DNA from: Leptasterias polaris | Taxonomy: Eukaryota; Echinodermata; Asteroidea; Forcipulatida; Asteriidae | Assembly: GCA_037783415.1 (NCBI GenBank) | Contig: JAZGTN010000037.1 | Coordinates: forward strand, 1,364,001-1,428,000 | Direction: 5' to 3' | Length of the DNA stretch: 64,000 bases | Part shown: positions 1 through 10,348 of the stretch, one piece after another | Layout: every line of letters starts with the position of its first letter | Numbering within the stretch: the stretch's first letter is position 1 | The notes under the pieces: generated by a model | Seen by the model: only the letters and a program-made list of their open reading frames with translations | The model's database searches: none | Told to the model about the DNA's origin: nothing | Translations under genes and position numbers: made by a program

Positions 1-791
1 AAAATATCTACCGTAGAATACTACGTTGATGGTTTGTCATAGCAAACAGTCGTATATATCAGTGTGATCGATCTATCGGTATTCATAATACTGATGACTT
101 ATGTTTGACTGTGATCTGTTCTAAAATATCTACCGTAGAATACTACGTTGATGGTTTGTCATAGCAAACGGTCGTATATATTAGTGTGATCGATCTATCG
201 GTATTCATAAATACTGATGACTTATGTTTGACTGTGATCTGTTCTAAAATATCTACCGTAGAATACTACGTTGATGGTTTGTCATAGCAAACGGTCGTAT
301 ATATCAGTGTGATCGATCTATCGGTATTCATAAATACTGATGACTTATGTTTGACTGTGATCTGTTCTAAAATATCTACCGTAGAATACTACGTTGATGG
401 TTTGTCATAGCAAACAGTCGTATATATCAGTGTGATCGATCTATCGGTATTCATAATACTGATGACTTATGTTTGACTGTGATCTGTTCTAAAATATCTA
501 CCGTAGAATACTACGTTGATGGTTTGTCATAGCAAACGGTCGTATATATCAGTGTGATCGATCTATCGGTATTCATAAATACTGATGACTTATGTTTGAC
601 TGTGATCTGTTCTAAAATATCTACCGTAGAATACTATGTTGATGGTTTGTCATAGCAAACGGTCGTATCAGTGTAATCGATCTATCGGTATTCATAAATA
701 CTGATGACTTATGTTTGACTGTGATCTGTTCTAAAATATCTACCGTAGAATACTACGTTGATGGTTTGTCACAGCAAACAGTCGTATATAT
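1..791. repeat. Satellite/minisatellite array, ~122-bp unit
   Basis: Units begin at 1, 123, 246, 369, 491, 614 and 733 (spacings 122, 123, 123, 122, 123, 119); the last is cut off near 791. Each unit starts AAAATATCTACCGTAG and contains the near-palindrome GATCGATCTATCGG. Copies 1, 4 and 7 share AACAGTCG where copies 2, 3, 5 and 6 have AACGGTCG. Copies 1 and 4 also share a one-base deletion (CATAATACTG), which suggests a three-unit higher-order repeat of about 368 bp. The array continues beyond the left edge. Nothing in it looks coding. Confidence 0.95.
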
Positions 792-1087
792 CAATCATTT
801 TTATTGGTTAGATTTTAACTAGTTTTCTAGGCTATACATAAATCATTTAGATTTGTTTGAATTAATTTAGGTAGATCTAATAATAAGAAAATATATTTAT
901 AAATAAAAAAGCACATTATAGGAAACAGAACAGTCTAATAAGCAAAGAAATCAACAGAGACAAGGACATCAATGATTGCAAAAGACGAAATGTCAAGACT
1001 ATATGTCACATGGATTTTTGCGCTTATTATGAGAGGGAAGATGTTCCCGACACCTAGAATCATAAAACTTTTTGCTGAAAATAGCCG

Positions 1088-2130
1088 ATGATTCCACAAC
1101 AGCTTTGCACCAATGTTATAATATTTAATAGTATAATATTGTTCCTGCTAATATTACCCTCAATAATATTGTTCCTGTACGCAGTTTATACATGCACCAT
1201 AGAACTGAATAATCATATTCCACAAATTTATAATTCACAATTAGAAGTTTGGTTTTATGATGATAAAATTATATGTATTGGCCAAGTTATTGACAGTGGC
1301 GGCGCTATACCTTGAGGGGGGGGATCCGGGCCGGGACGATGAAAGGAGGGGGGCGGGGGGACGGGGGGGGGGGGGGGGGCTCAGAGAAGGGGGGGTTTCC
1401 CAATCATCTCTTTTACACACACAAGTTGATGTCCGTGAACATTAGCTAGATTTAGCCACCGAAAAAGGGTATACTTTTTGGGGTTCATTGGTTAGAAATA
1501 CTCCCGAAATGTTATATAATAGAGAGAAAACGATTTAACCTGCTTGTATTAAGAGTATTTTTGCCATTGTTTTGTATCAAAAACATCGAGGGATAATGGG
1601 CATCGATGCTCCACTCCGTTATCTACACATTTGCTTTCAAGGTGGTAGGCAATTTGAATATGCTATTCCGTAAATATTGAGCTTGAACAGTTTCCCATTT
1701 GGTATGTACAAAGAATGCTACCTCGGTGGTTTCCAAATAACACGTTCAACTGACATATGTCATGCGTTTTGAGTGTCTTATTACACATCGTGCACAAGTG
1801 CGTCGCAATGTGTGAATGGCTAATCACAAGACTTAATTCTCTTCTCTACAGACCAGAAGGCCTAAACAGAACTATCTGGTTGACATAACCCGACCGACCC
1901 TCAAAATGCAGATGACCCTAATATACAAAGTGGCACTAAATAAAAGACTAAAATACAATATGAAAAATTGAGTAAAGAATACATGATTGTGTAAAGACAT
2001 TGAAGGTGTATAGTGTTCATTTGTGTGAACATTATTTTGCCATAACAACTGGTTGACCAAAATGGTTTGAAAAAAACCCCAAACAAACCTCCGACTCCAA
2101 ACTAAAATCGTCGCCGTCAATGTTATTACT
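1088..2130 (+). repeat. 5' module of GPCR repeat unit, copy 1
   Basis: This block is paralogous to 11690-12560 and 15545-16250. Shared landmarks are an AT-rich start (TATTTAATAGTATAAT), the string GGCGGCGCTAT followed by a G-rich tract (1313-1395 here), the phrase 'acacacaagttgatgtccgtgaacattag', and the region around 1690-1880 containing AACACGTTCAACTGAC and the 'gaccagaaggcc' segment. It is a duplicated non-coding flank of the receptor genes. No convincing gene lies in it; short open frames break in the other copies. Confidence 0.75.
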
Positions 2131-3300
2131 GTAGAGACACGGGAAGGAGGCCGGTCCTCTAGTTAAAAAGGACGAGGATTCACCAAAAGACAACAATAAA
2201 AGCAAGCAACAATTTCTACATGATGACGTGTTAAATATAAAAATGATCTCCTGTACTGATTTAATTCAATGCCATACAGCACATAGACTACAAAATAGCA
2301 TACATGTACATTACAAATGCACACCGTTACTTACTAAAGATAAGGCAATGTCAAGGGTCAACACAACACGAGGCTGGCTACACACACAAGTTTACAATAT
2401 ACAGAATGAAATCGCTTCATAAAGGACGATCTTTCTATAATCAAAAGATAATTTAAGCTAAAAGTGATACTCACAGAGAGTTCCAGGACATTATCCCTCC
2501 CAGATAAATAGTATTAGGAGCATGGCCAGAGCCATGCTCCCCACAAAATGGAGAGAAAGACAGACAATAAATTAATGTGCTCTCTCTTGCTTTTACGCTA
2601 AATTGGAAAAGAGACTGGGTCTAGAGGTCGCAACCCCAAAGTAAACTTTTTACAATATAAACACTGAGGGCGCACTTGGACTCCCTACATTACGGTTGAC
2701 ATCTACAAATATAACTGCATTCAGCTTTTGTGTAAGGGTTGCACAATTTACAAATAAAGAGCTGAATACAGAATGTTTTGGGGATCATTGATCAACTTCT
2801 AACCAATCGTAACATAGTTGCTGCTAGTAAACTTTGCAAAATAATAATAAGTGATTCTCAGTATAAGCCGGAAATGATATCAGATTAAAGATTATATTTA
2901 ACTTAGAAAAATAGTCAACGTTTTCCTTTACGGCATTTTTTTGCGTTTAATATTTCCAATTCCTGAAATTGGCAGCGTTTACTATTATTTTGACTGAATA
3001 CTGGAAAAGAAAATCCTTAGAATTGACTACAATGTATGAGAGGAGTCAATTAATCTACCGAGAGGACTTCGGAGATCTAACAGAATTATCTCCCACTACA
3101 GCCTTTTACAATGATTAGATCCTAAAATTGTTTGTTCATACTCCAGCTGACAATGTTCCACAAACGCAGTTCTATTTTCAAAACAATTTGCGTGCATTGA
3201 CTTCAAATTAAGCGGTATATAAAATCCTAGTACTCCTCAAAATCGAAAACATTAGGTTCATTTCTTTTACCACAATTGGTTCAGACGATTCCCAGCATCG
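2131..3300. other. Intergenic sequence upstream of GPCR 1
   Basis: No gene is seen. It contains an inverted LTR-like repeat (2455-2689) and AT-rich sequence that partly matches 12840-13420 upstream of the third receptor, for example the 'attgatcaacttctaacca' stretch near 2788. Confidence 0.5.
2455..2689 (-). repeat. LTR-like repeat fragment (reverse orientation)
   Basis: Read on the minus strand it begins TGTAGGGAGTCC and runs through 'gccctcagtgttt', 'ggggagcatggct' and 'actctctgtgagtatc'. The same order occurs on the plus strand at 50166-50405, the first part of a TG...CA sequence. It is a truncated copy of the same interspersed element. Confidence 0.65.
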
Positions 3301-3445
3301 GTCAGCTTCGCTCAAGCCGTGACAGTCTGCTTGATAAAAAACATTCCATAAAAGCTGATTAATCATTGAAGATGAGAAATGGAATGATAAAGACACGCTA
3401 CTATAGCGAAGCAATTTCCTGACTTTAACAACTGATTTGGAAAAT
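3301..3445 (+). promoter_or_regulatory. Conserved 5' flank of GPCR 1
   Basis: The stretch from 'cttcgctcaagc' to 'cctgactttaaca' just before the start codon matches 10205-10348 before receptor 2, and a shorter part before receptor 3 (13425-13548). It has an A/T-rich TATA-like stretch (GATAAAAAACATTCC), which is GATATAAAACATTCC in copy 2. Conservation around the start supports the ATG at 3446; promoter function is inferred. Confidence 0.4.
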
Positions 3446-4432
3446 ATGGAGGAAATTCTTCTTTTGCAAATCTACCAGACCATTGTAGGTATCCTGGGCA
3501 TCTTTGGCAATACTCTGGTTTGTTTTGTCATCTTGAAAATACCAGCCATGCAAACTCGTACAAACGCTTTCATCTTCCACCAGGCAGTGATTGATTTCTT
3601 GGGCTCTGCGATGATTCTCTTGAAGAGTGAAATCAAGGTGCCTGACCCCATCCCAAGCAACGCTCTCGGATGGTTCATCTGTCATGTCTGGTCTGCTTTC
3701 ATTATTTTCTCATTGTACGTAATGTCTACGTACAACCTGTTAGCGTTGACCATGGAGCGGTATTTCGCCATCGTTCACCCCTTCAAGCACCAGGCAGCAC
3801 TTGCCACATGGCCTCGTCTCAAAGTCGGCGTAGCCATGACGCTGTGTTATCCTCTCGCTTTTGGCTTGAACATCTACACTCTCTTCGTTTTTAGCGAGGA
3901 AGACGGTCGATGTGTCCCAAATCCAATTCCCGGATCCAAAATCATGGGAATCATAGTTGTATTCCTGCAATACTTCTTGCCCGTAGGAGTGATGTTCATC
4001 GCTAACATTCGCATCAGTGTGGAGATGAAGCGGGGAGCAGCCCGTGTCGGCCCGGCACCAGCCGCACATCTTCCCAACGGAGCAAACGCACCAGACATGG
4101 CCGAGTCTCTCCTTCGTGCCAGACGCAACACCTTCAAGATGCTCCTGATCGTTTTCATCACGTTCGTGATCTGCTGGCCACCCAACCAGGTCATCTTCCT
4201 CATGTTTAACCTGGGTTTTCGATTGACACTGACGGAATGGTTTTATTATCTCTCTGTGGCCATGGTAGCTACTAACTCTTGCGTCAACCCTTTCATTTAC
4301 GCATTTAAATACCGCCAGTTTCGCAAAGGATTACGTCAGATCTTTAGCCGTGCTCGGGAACAAACCGAGAACATCGGTACTGAACAATCCCAGTCGTATA
4401 ATGTTTCAAACCAAAATACTACCTCAAAATAA
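3446..4432 (+). CDS. Rhodopsin-class (class A) GPCR, tandem copy 1
   Basis: A 328-residue, single-exon seven-helix receptor expected in the plasma membrane and coupled to G proteins; the ligand is unknown. Visible marks: TM1 GN (N22), TM2 aspartate D50, extracellular cysteines C79 and C156, ERY at 104-106 (the DRY position), TM5 proline P179, CWPP at 243-246 in TM6, NPFIY at 281-285 in TM7, then a basic helix 8. TM4 has tyrosine (Y135) where the other two copies keep the usual tryptophan. The third intracellular loop is long and Ala/Pro/Gly-rich. The start is the ATG at 3446, matching copy 3; there is no ATG in frame upstream near it. It may belong to a lineage-specific invertebrate GPCR expansion, but I cannot name the subfamily. 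Confidence 0.9.
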   Translation: MEEILLLQIYQTIVGILGIFGNTLVCFVILKIPAMQTRTNAFIFHQAVIDFLGSAMILLKSEIKVPDPIPSNALGWFICHVWSAFIIFSLYVMSTYNLLALTMERYFAIVHPFKHQAALATWPRLKVGVAMTLCYPLAFGLNIYTLFVFSEEDGRCVPNPIPGSKIMGIIVVFLQYFLPVGVMFIANIRISVEMKRGAARVGPAPAAHLPNGANAPDMAESLLRARRNTFKMLLIVFITFVICWPPNQVIFLMFNLGFRLTLTEWFYYLSVAMVATNSCVNPFIYAFKYRQFRKGLRQIFSRAREQTENIGTEQSQSYNVSNQNTTSK

Positions 4433-4444
4433 ATTGGCACGATT

Positions 4445-5503
4445 TTAAAGGCACCTGGCAGTGGTATTTTGTCAAAATAAAGCTTTTGTCATTAATATAT
4501 ACATTTTTATGAGTGGAATGTGAATAAACAATTAACTAAGGTTAAAAAATTGTATTTTTATTTTAATTACAAATTAAAAAATAGGCCCCCCTTTACATGG
4601 CGCTGTTCGTGACGTCAATCGAGGCAGGAGAAAATGTGTAGTCTGGCCCCGTACATTACGTCTGGGTACCTGATCAGTATGATGCGTTTTCGTATTCGGA
4701 CGTCACCACCCAATGCAATCCTAGGACAGTGTACAGTCGACTAATACGAGACGCCAGTTTATACGAGGTTTTCACCGGTCCCGAACTGTCCCATGCGCGT
4801 TTCTATGTCTTAAAAACGGAAGATACGAGCATGGTCATAACGAGAACACGGATAATACGAGGTATTGTTTTTCCTACTTTGCCAAACTATTTATCGTATC
4901 GGCGTGCCGCGGCGTCGTGGCATACAGCTCAAGTCGATCCGAACACCAGAAACATTTCGCTGGTAACCTAAGCTTCACTGCAACTTCCCTTGCACACTAC
5001 TACCAACGAAAATATCCCCGGTATCCAAGCACGACGGGGTATCCAAGTGTTCGCTGCATAGCACTGAAAACTACGTCGGACCGGACCACTTTGCCCTCGT
5101 TAGCCTGACTTTAGATGCCCGTAACTGCCTATATTTGGGATCTGCAGAAAAAAAATGCTGGCTGACCCCATCTTTAGTCGTTTTACTGCATCCAGCAGCA
5201 ATTTGTGCCGGAAAAATGCAAGAAAAATCCCCTTTTTGGATAACCAAACGAAACGTACAATCTCACCACTTGCACGTGTATATACAACGTAAATGCAGGC
5301 AAGTTCAAGGGGGTCGATGTTCGATCGAGGCGAAGTCTTCCTCGATTGACGTCACAAAAAGGGATGGGCGGAGTCGCCCCCAAACAACTTTATCTATTTT
5401 TTCACATATAAATACTGACAAACAATTACTCAATGTTTTATTGTTAATATACATATACTCTTATATTTAAAAACAAAATAATTATATTTCCAGGTGACTT
5501 TAA
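4445..5503. mobile_element. TTAA-flanked non-autonomous DNA element
   Basis: TTAA at 4445-4448 and 5500-5503 flank ends that pair as AAGGCACCTGG and CCAGGTGACT. The paralogous flank of receptor 2 is uninterrupted here: 'gcaagatttgctaaacttcaaattc' at about 11276 corresponds to the joined flanks, giving an empty site. Inside, two GTCAATCGAGG(C/A)AG-type stretches are inverted relative to each other (about 4613 and 5335). No transposase is seen. TTAA duplications fit piggyBac or Kolobok families; which one is unclear. Confidence 0.75.
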
Positions 5504-5789
5504 CTAAACGTCAAATTCAACGAGCCTTTTAACTTCACAGATCAGATGGCTTATTGTGTTCGTACATCATTTGCTTTTGGAGGAGTAATTAAGTTCCAAT
5601 CCTCTTTCCAGCGGGGTGTGTGCAACGCTGTTTCCTCAACTTTGACAGTACAGAACATTGATGATCGTTACTGGTATGAAATTTTAAAACGGATAAGCTT
5701 TCAATTTGAAAACAATTTTGTATAAACAACATTTTGTGGAAGTAACGTCTGGGAGGAAGTTCATCTTAGATCCATAGGGATCACGGCCA
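5504..5789 (+). repeat. 3' flank of GPCR unit 1
   Basis: It matches 11285-11690 downstream of receptor 2, with shared text such as 'aaattcaacgagcctttt', 'catttgctttyggaggag' and 'tgcaacrctgtytcctcaac'. It marks the 3' limit of the duplicated receptor unit. No gene is seen. Confidence 0.65.
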
Positions 5790-5797
5790 ATTCTTCA

Positions 5798-7166
5798 CAG
5801 TGGCGTAACTAAGGGGGGGGGGGGGGTCACGGGGGGAACGTGCCACCCCCCACCCCCCCCCGCCAATCGATGTCAGTGCCCCCCGGGTGCCCCCATTTGA
5901 AATCTGAACCTTTGAGACTATAAAATTACCAGAATATAAAATGTTCAGTTTTTTTTACTTTTATGGTGACTGGTGGCGTATAACTGAATGTTTCAAACTA
6001 TTTTTCTATTTACAAATTACTGTTGTACCTTTGCAATGGACAGTTGTTATTTTTACCAACGTCTTCAGAGTACGGTAAATCACGTCCGCAAATTGTATGT
6101 TAACTCATCGCCCACGCGCGCCTCATTTTCAAGTCTGCCACGTTAAAAACGGTACGGTAGTGTCACATGAAGCTACACGACGTGCTGGGTGCCGTTGCAT
6201 TTATCGTAAGTACATGAGGAAAAGCCATTGAAAACTCTTGAGCTGTGAGAGCATTGATCTATTATATCTGCTTCATTTGAGACATTACTTAGTTCTTCAG
6301 TGTATAGTGTATATTAAAGGGACACGTTGCCTTGGATCGGGCAAGTTGGTTTATGAAATGCGTTTGTAACCGTTTATTATAAAATGCATATGGTTAGAAA
6401 GATGTTTTAAAAGTAGAATACAATGATCCACACAATATGCCTCGAAATTGCGTGGTTTTCATTTTACTTTGCGAACTAACACGATGTTAGTTTACGATGT
6501 AAAAGGAAAACCATGCATTTTCGAGGCATATTAGTGTGGACCATTATATTCAACTTTTAAAACATAATTCTAACCAAATGCATTTAATAACAAATGGTTT
6601 CAAACGATTTTCATAGACCAACTCGCCCAATCCAAGGCAACGTGTCCCTTGTCAGAATGTAAAAATCGAAATTGGGGGGCGGGGGGGGGGGCGGATGGAT
6701 CAAAACAATTTCGAAAAAAGATCCAAGTTTTTAACATTGATGAGGCCAACTGTGCACGGCCCCAAGTGTGTAATAAACAAGTATTAGTGCCAGTCCTCAA
6801 ATACATAAATCCCCATAAAAAGACTCTGGTCTCGCAATCCCTTGTTAACAGTTATTATTTATTTCTACACATTCAAACAGTAACTGCATGGTTCTAGATG
6901 TGCAAAAAAAAAGAAGAGAGAGAGAAAAACAAATCTTAAACGAAGGGCTGAAAAAGAGCATAGAAACATCATTTTGCAAATTGACCATATTCCCTTTGGT
7001 TTAATTGAGGGGCTGTTTGGAACCCGCCATTGCGTAGATTAAGATCCAGTTTTTAAAGTGCAAATGAATCTATAGTTGATTTGCCAGCAGTGCCCCCCCC
7101 CCCCCCACTAGAAACAATGGTGCCCCCCTTGTGCCCCCCTAAAAATTTACCTTAGTTACGCCGCTG
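5798..7166. mobile_element. hAT-like non-autonomous transposon with 8-bp TSD
   Basis: The left end reads CAGTGGCGTAACTAAG and the right end is its inverse with one mismatch (CTTAGTTACGCCGCTG). It is flanked by an exact 8-bp direct repeat ATTCTTCA at 5790-5797 and 7167-7174. Length is 1,369 bp. An 8-bp duplication and CAG...CTG ends are typical of hAT elements. Poly-G/C tracts lie next to each end. It holds a nested hairpin (6317-6650) and no transposase ORF. Confidence 0.85.
6317..6650. repeat. Nested foldback (hairpin) element
   Basis: Left end AAGGGACACGTTGCCTTGGA; the right end is the inverse. The arms pair almost throughout the 334 bp, including 'atatgcctcgaaat' with 'attttcgaggcatat', with a centre near 6485. 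It sits inside the hAT-like element, so it inserted later or was captured. No TSD could be identified. Confidence 0.8.
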
Positions 7167-7174
7167 ATTCTTCA

Positions 7175-7500
7175 TCATCACCATGGGCGCAGATCCAGGA
7201 TATTTTTAGCGATTAGCACATCTAACTTATTCAAATGTTTATCAACACATCTAGCCCGTGCTGAGACCACGCGTTCTATTGGTTTATGTACACAGCCGTC
7301 ATGAGCAAGTTTGAGCCCAACCTGGCTGGACAACGATGTACAAATTAACTGCAGTAACACCGATGCTACAGAGACATACATGGACAGTCATTGTATGACT
7401 GGAGAGGGTGGTGGTACAAGAGTATACTGCTTTCGAATGTTACCGTGTGCCACACCCTACTTGCAATGTATGTAGAAACAACGTTCCAGCCAGGATGAAG
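7175..7500. other. Intergenic, no gene seen
   Basis: A short stretch between two transposons. It begins 'catgggcgcagatccagg', which resembles the CAGGGGCGGATCCAGG hAT end seen inverted at 48649-48664, but no partner end was found nearby. Confidence 0.4.
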
Positions 7501-8487
7501 TTAAAGGGACACACCGGCTTCGTTGGGCTATTTAGGCGACAAAATACACTAAAACAAGACTCTAAAGGTCTTCCAGGAATGGAGAAGAATAGTTGCTAAA
7601 AGAAACCATCAAATTTGGCCGTTTTAACGCATTTTTCAAAAAACGAAGGTCACATGGGTTATCCGAACCACTTTTTTGGTTCGGATAACCCTCGTGATCT
7701 TCGGAGATAGTTTTACTTCCAGCCGTATAAAAGTAAATCACTAAACCAAATTTTCCAATTTTTTTTTACAATTATTAATGCATATTTGACAAAAAAGACT
7801 ATGTATGCAGATTGCGGGTACAAACTGTAAATAATGATGAAAAAAGGAACGTAAGATTCTCATTCAGAGAGTCCGTGCAACGGAAGCGTGTTTTACAGCG
7901 CCTCGGCGTGGGAGCTAGAGAAACGTAAACCTTGAGGCATATCCCCTACAGCCGTTGCCGTGTCTCGTGGGGCCAGAGAGACAAACCCCGGGGGAAAGAA
8001 CTCCCCAAGCTTGCTGGTCTTGCTGTGAGCTTCGGAGCTGGTCGGAGGGGTGGGGAGCCAGACCCCAAAATAGGTTTCGTTCCTATAGGTATTAGTCTGT
8101 ATAACCCCCTAATAATTGTCACGTTACGTGGTGCCTGTGTGCAAAACATTCGGGACGACGGACGTCAGCACTGTTTATCTAACATGTATATGCACAGTTG
8201 ATGTTTTGGAAGTTGCTGCATACGATGTCTTCTCCCATAAAAACGCCACGAAAAGACCCCGGTGGCAGCTACTTAAAACATTGCGCAACATGTCGCATAA
8301 ATTTGACAGTTGCAACGGCTGGAATAGCGTATACGCTGACCTTTGATCGCTTTTTGTTATTTTCAACATTTTTCACTAATTACGTGATATTTTGACGATT
8401 TCTTTTTAAAAACAGCAATATAAAACTTATGGTTTCTGATTTTAAATCACTAAATTACATAAACGGTAAGCCGGTGTGTCCCTTTAA
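7501..8487. mobile_element. TTAA-flanked MITE-like element
   Basis: TTAA at 7501-7504 and 8484-8487 flank inverted ends AGGGACACACCGGCTT and AAGCCGGTGTGTCCCT. An internal hairpin lies at 7656-7691 (GGGTTATCCGAACC and its inverse). Short open frames on both strands in the middle (7930-8200) match nothing I know. No transposase is seen. Confidence 0.75.
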
Positions 8488-9639
8488 GCGTGTGACATTT
8501 CTACGAGACGTTTCAACGAGTAAAGCGCAAAATGGCTTGGGTTCCGGAGCCCGCTTTAGGGCCCCTGTAATCATTAGGTGCTCTCCAGTGCAATCCAGGA
8601 CAATTCAGAGGCATTTTCCCCATTGTTTGGTCCGAGTTGAACATTTGCTTATTTGCCCTATTTTACAATTGTTTTGTTAATTCTTAAGGGGGGTCAGTCA
8701 GCTGAAGGGGGAGGGTGCCCATACGATAGCCGTTTACGTAGAAACAACTTAATAGCCATGTAATTGCGTGTTTAGTGTAAGACATTTATACGAGAAGAAA
8801 GAGCAAACGCGAAGCCTTTACGGCGTGTCGGGTCCTGGGTCCGCTGCGGGCCTCGGACATTTTTTAAGTATGAGATGCTCTCTGTTGCAGTATTGGACAG
8901 TTCAGAGGTGTTTTACACATGGTTTTACCGTAGTTTAAAATTGAGATTTTGTATCAATTGCCTTTTATTTATTTATTTTCCCCTGGCAGAAACAAGAGGA
9001 AGTGCGCCTTCCTTCAATCCACCTTTGTTTATTAAAACAAATTCTTAAACAGAAGTCTACATAATCACTTAGGCTGAGACATTGCGAGTTTGTTCATATT
9101 TATTTCATGTTTACTTAAGAACATCAGTCCGATTGACATGATATTTAAAAACCAAGTACGGTTTTATATAAGCTTTATACGATACAATAAATAGTCCAAT
9201 TGCACAACACACGCTGAGATCTTACATTTTGGTCGGCATGGCTACGTTTAAGGAATAACTTTTGACGTTGAGCCCTTTTCAAAATGAAAGTATTTTTTCA
9301 TCAAATTGTCCCACAATAGGTACAGACTTTAGTACTTGTAATCATGTATATAAAACAATGTATCCCAATTTATAGGGTTTTCAGGAAGTATTTTTATCTG
9401 GTGTACAATTTTCTTTTTTTAAAAACTTATTTATTAATTTTTTGGAGGGGGGGGGGGTTACGCAGGCTTTGTGGTTGTCGTAACAAATGTACAGTTGTAC
9501 AACAATTTAGTAGTTTTTCTATTGCAGAATGTTGCACCTTTCCCCTCGCCTCTTCCCCACCCCTCTGTGTGTGTCTCTCTCTTATTTTTTTAAAATTTTC
9601 CCCCAAATTCTACCGGGGTTCGCGTGTCCCCTTCATTGT
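8488..9639. other. Intergenic, no gene seen
   Basis: AT-rich sequence with short G runs (9446-9457). A 139-codon open frame at 9344-9763 is rich in Phe/Cys/Leu, has no domain, and runs into an LTR-like repeat, so it is not called. The missing 5' module of GPCR unit 2 would be expected here but is not recognisable. Confidence 0.45.
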
Positions 9640-9805
9640 AGTGCTGTGCTATTTACAATGTGTACTGCTATTTTCTTGTGAATATAATAGTTGCAGGAGA
9701 TTAATCATTTTATATTTTAGACAGAATTTGTGTAGATTTTGCTGTAGACTAATATTTTGGTGAATGCTCATCTTTTTAAACGAGAGGCCTCCTTCCTGTG
9801 CCTCA
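9640..9805 (+). repeat. LTR-like repeat tail
   Basis: It resembles 50540-50725. Shared text includes 'gcaggagattaat', 'ggtgaatgctc' and 'cctccttcc' followed by gtg(t/c)ctca. It is a diverged partial copy of the LTR-like element at 50166-50725. Confidence 0.5.
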
Positions 9806-10204
9806 ATTTCTAGTGCATTTCTAGTGCGCCGTGTCAGTCACGAATGACACTCACACTCATAGCACACAATACATAATGAAATAAAATTTCCTTTCATGTA
9901 TTTTTGTTGTCGCGTTGTATTTCCAAAACGTGGAAGTGGCAGCCTTGACTTAATTTTGAATAACTTCTGGAACTACATCATTGAAATTAAATTACAGTTA
10001 GTAATATTAATTAGGTTGACTTTTAGAACCAGGGCACCTCGGAGATCTAATTTAACCACTCAACGAACTTTCCTTCAGCCTTTCATACAAATTCAATTTT
10101 CAAGGCCCTTTTTTCATGCGTTCAATTTGCTGAACAATGGTTGCCATTATTTTAAAAAACCGAAAAAATGAATACAAATTATTATTCAGTTTTATCATCA
10201 TCAC
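9806..10204. other. Intergenic upstream of GPCR 2
   Basis: No gene is seen. From about 10205 the sequence becomes the conserved 5' flank shared with receptor 1. Confidence 0.45.
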
Positions 10205-10348
10205 TCGGTTAGCTTCGCTCAAGCTGTGACTTTCAACTCGATATAAAACATTCCGTCAAATCTGAAATCACTGCAGATGAGAAATGGAATGATAGACACG
10301 CTACTATAGCGAAGCCATTTCCTGACTTTAACAACTGATTTGGAAAAT
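10205..10348 (+). promoter_or_regulatory. Conserved 5' flank of GPCR 2
   Basis: Near-identical to 3301-3445, ending in the same 'cctgactttaacaactgatttgg' before the start. It contains GATATAAAACATT, a TATA-like string. Promoter function is inferred from conservation only. Confidence 0.4.

Noticed and set aside
1..791. CRISPR array
   Set aside because: The whole ~122-bp unit is repeated without unique spacers, and the DNA is eukaryotic.
3740..4203. Antisense genes opposite the GPCRs (also at 10721-11059 and 13981-14442)
   Set aside because: They are reverse-frame shadows of conserved receptor coding sequence.
9344..9763. 139-residue protein gene
   Set aside because: Low-complexity Phe/Cys/Leu composition, no domain, and it runs through a G-run and an LTR-like repeat.
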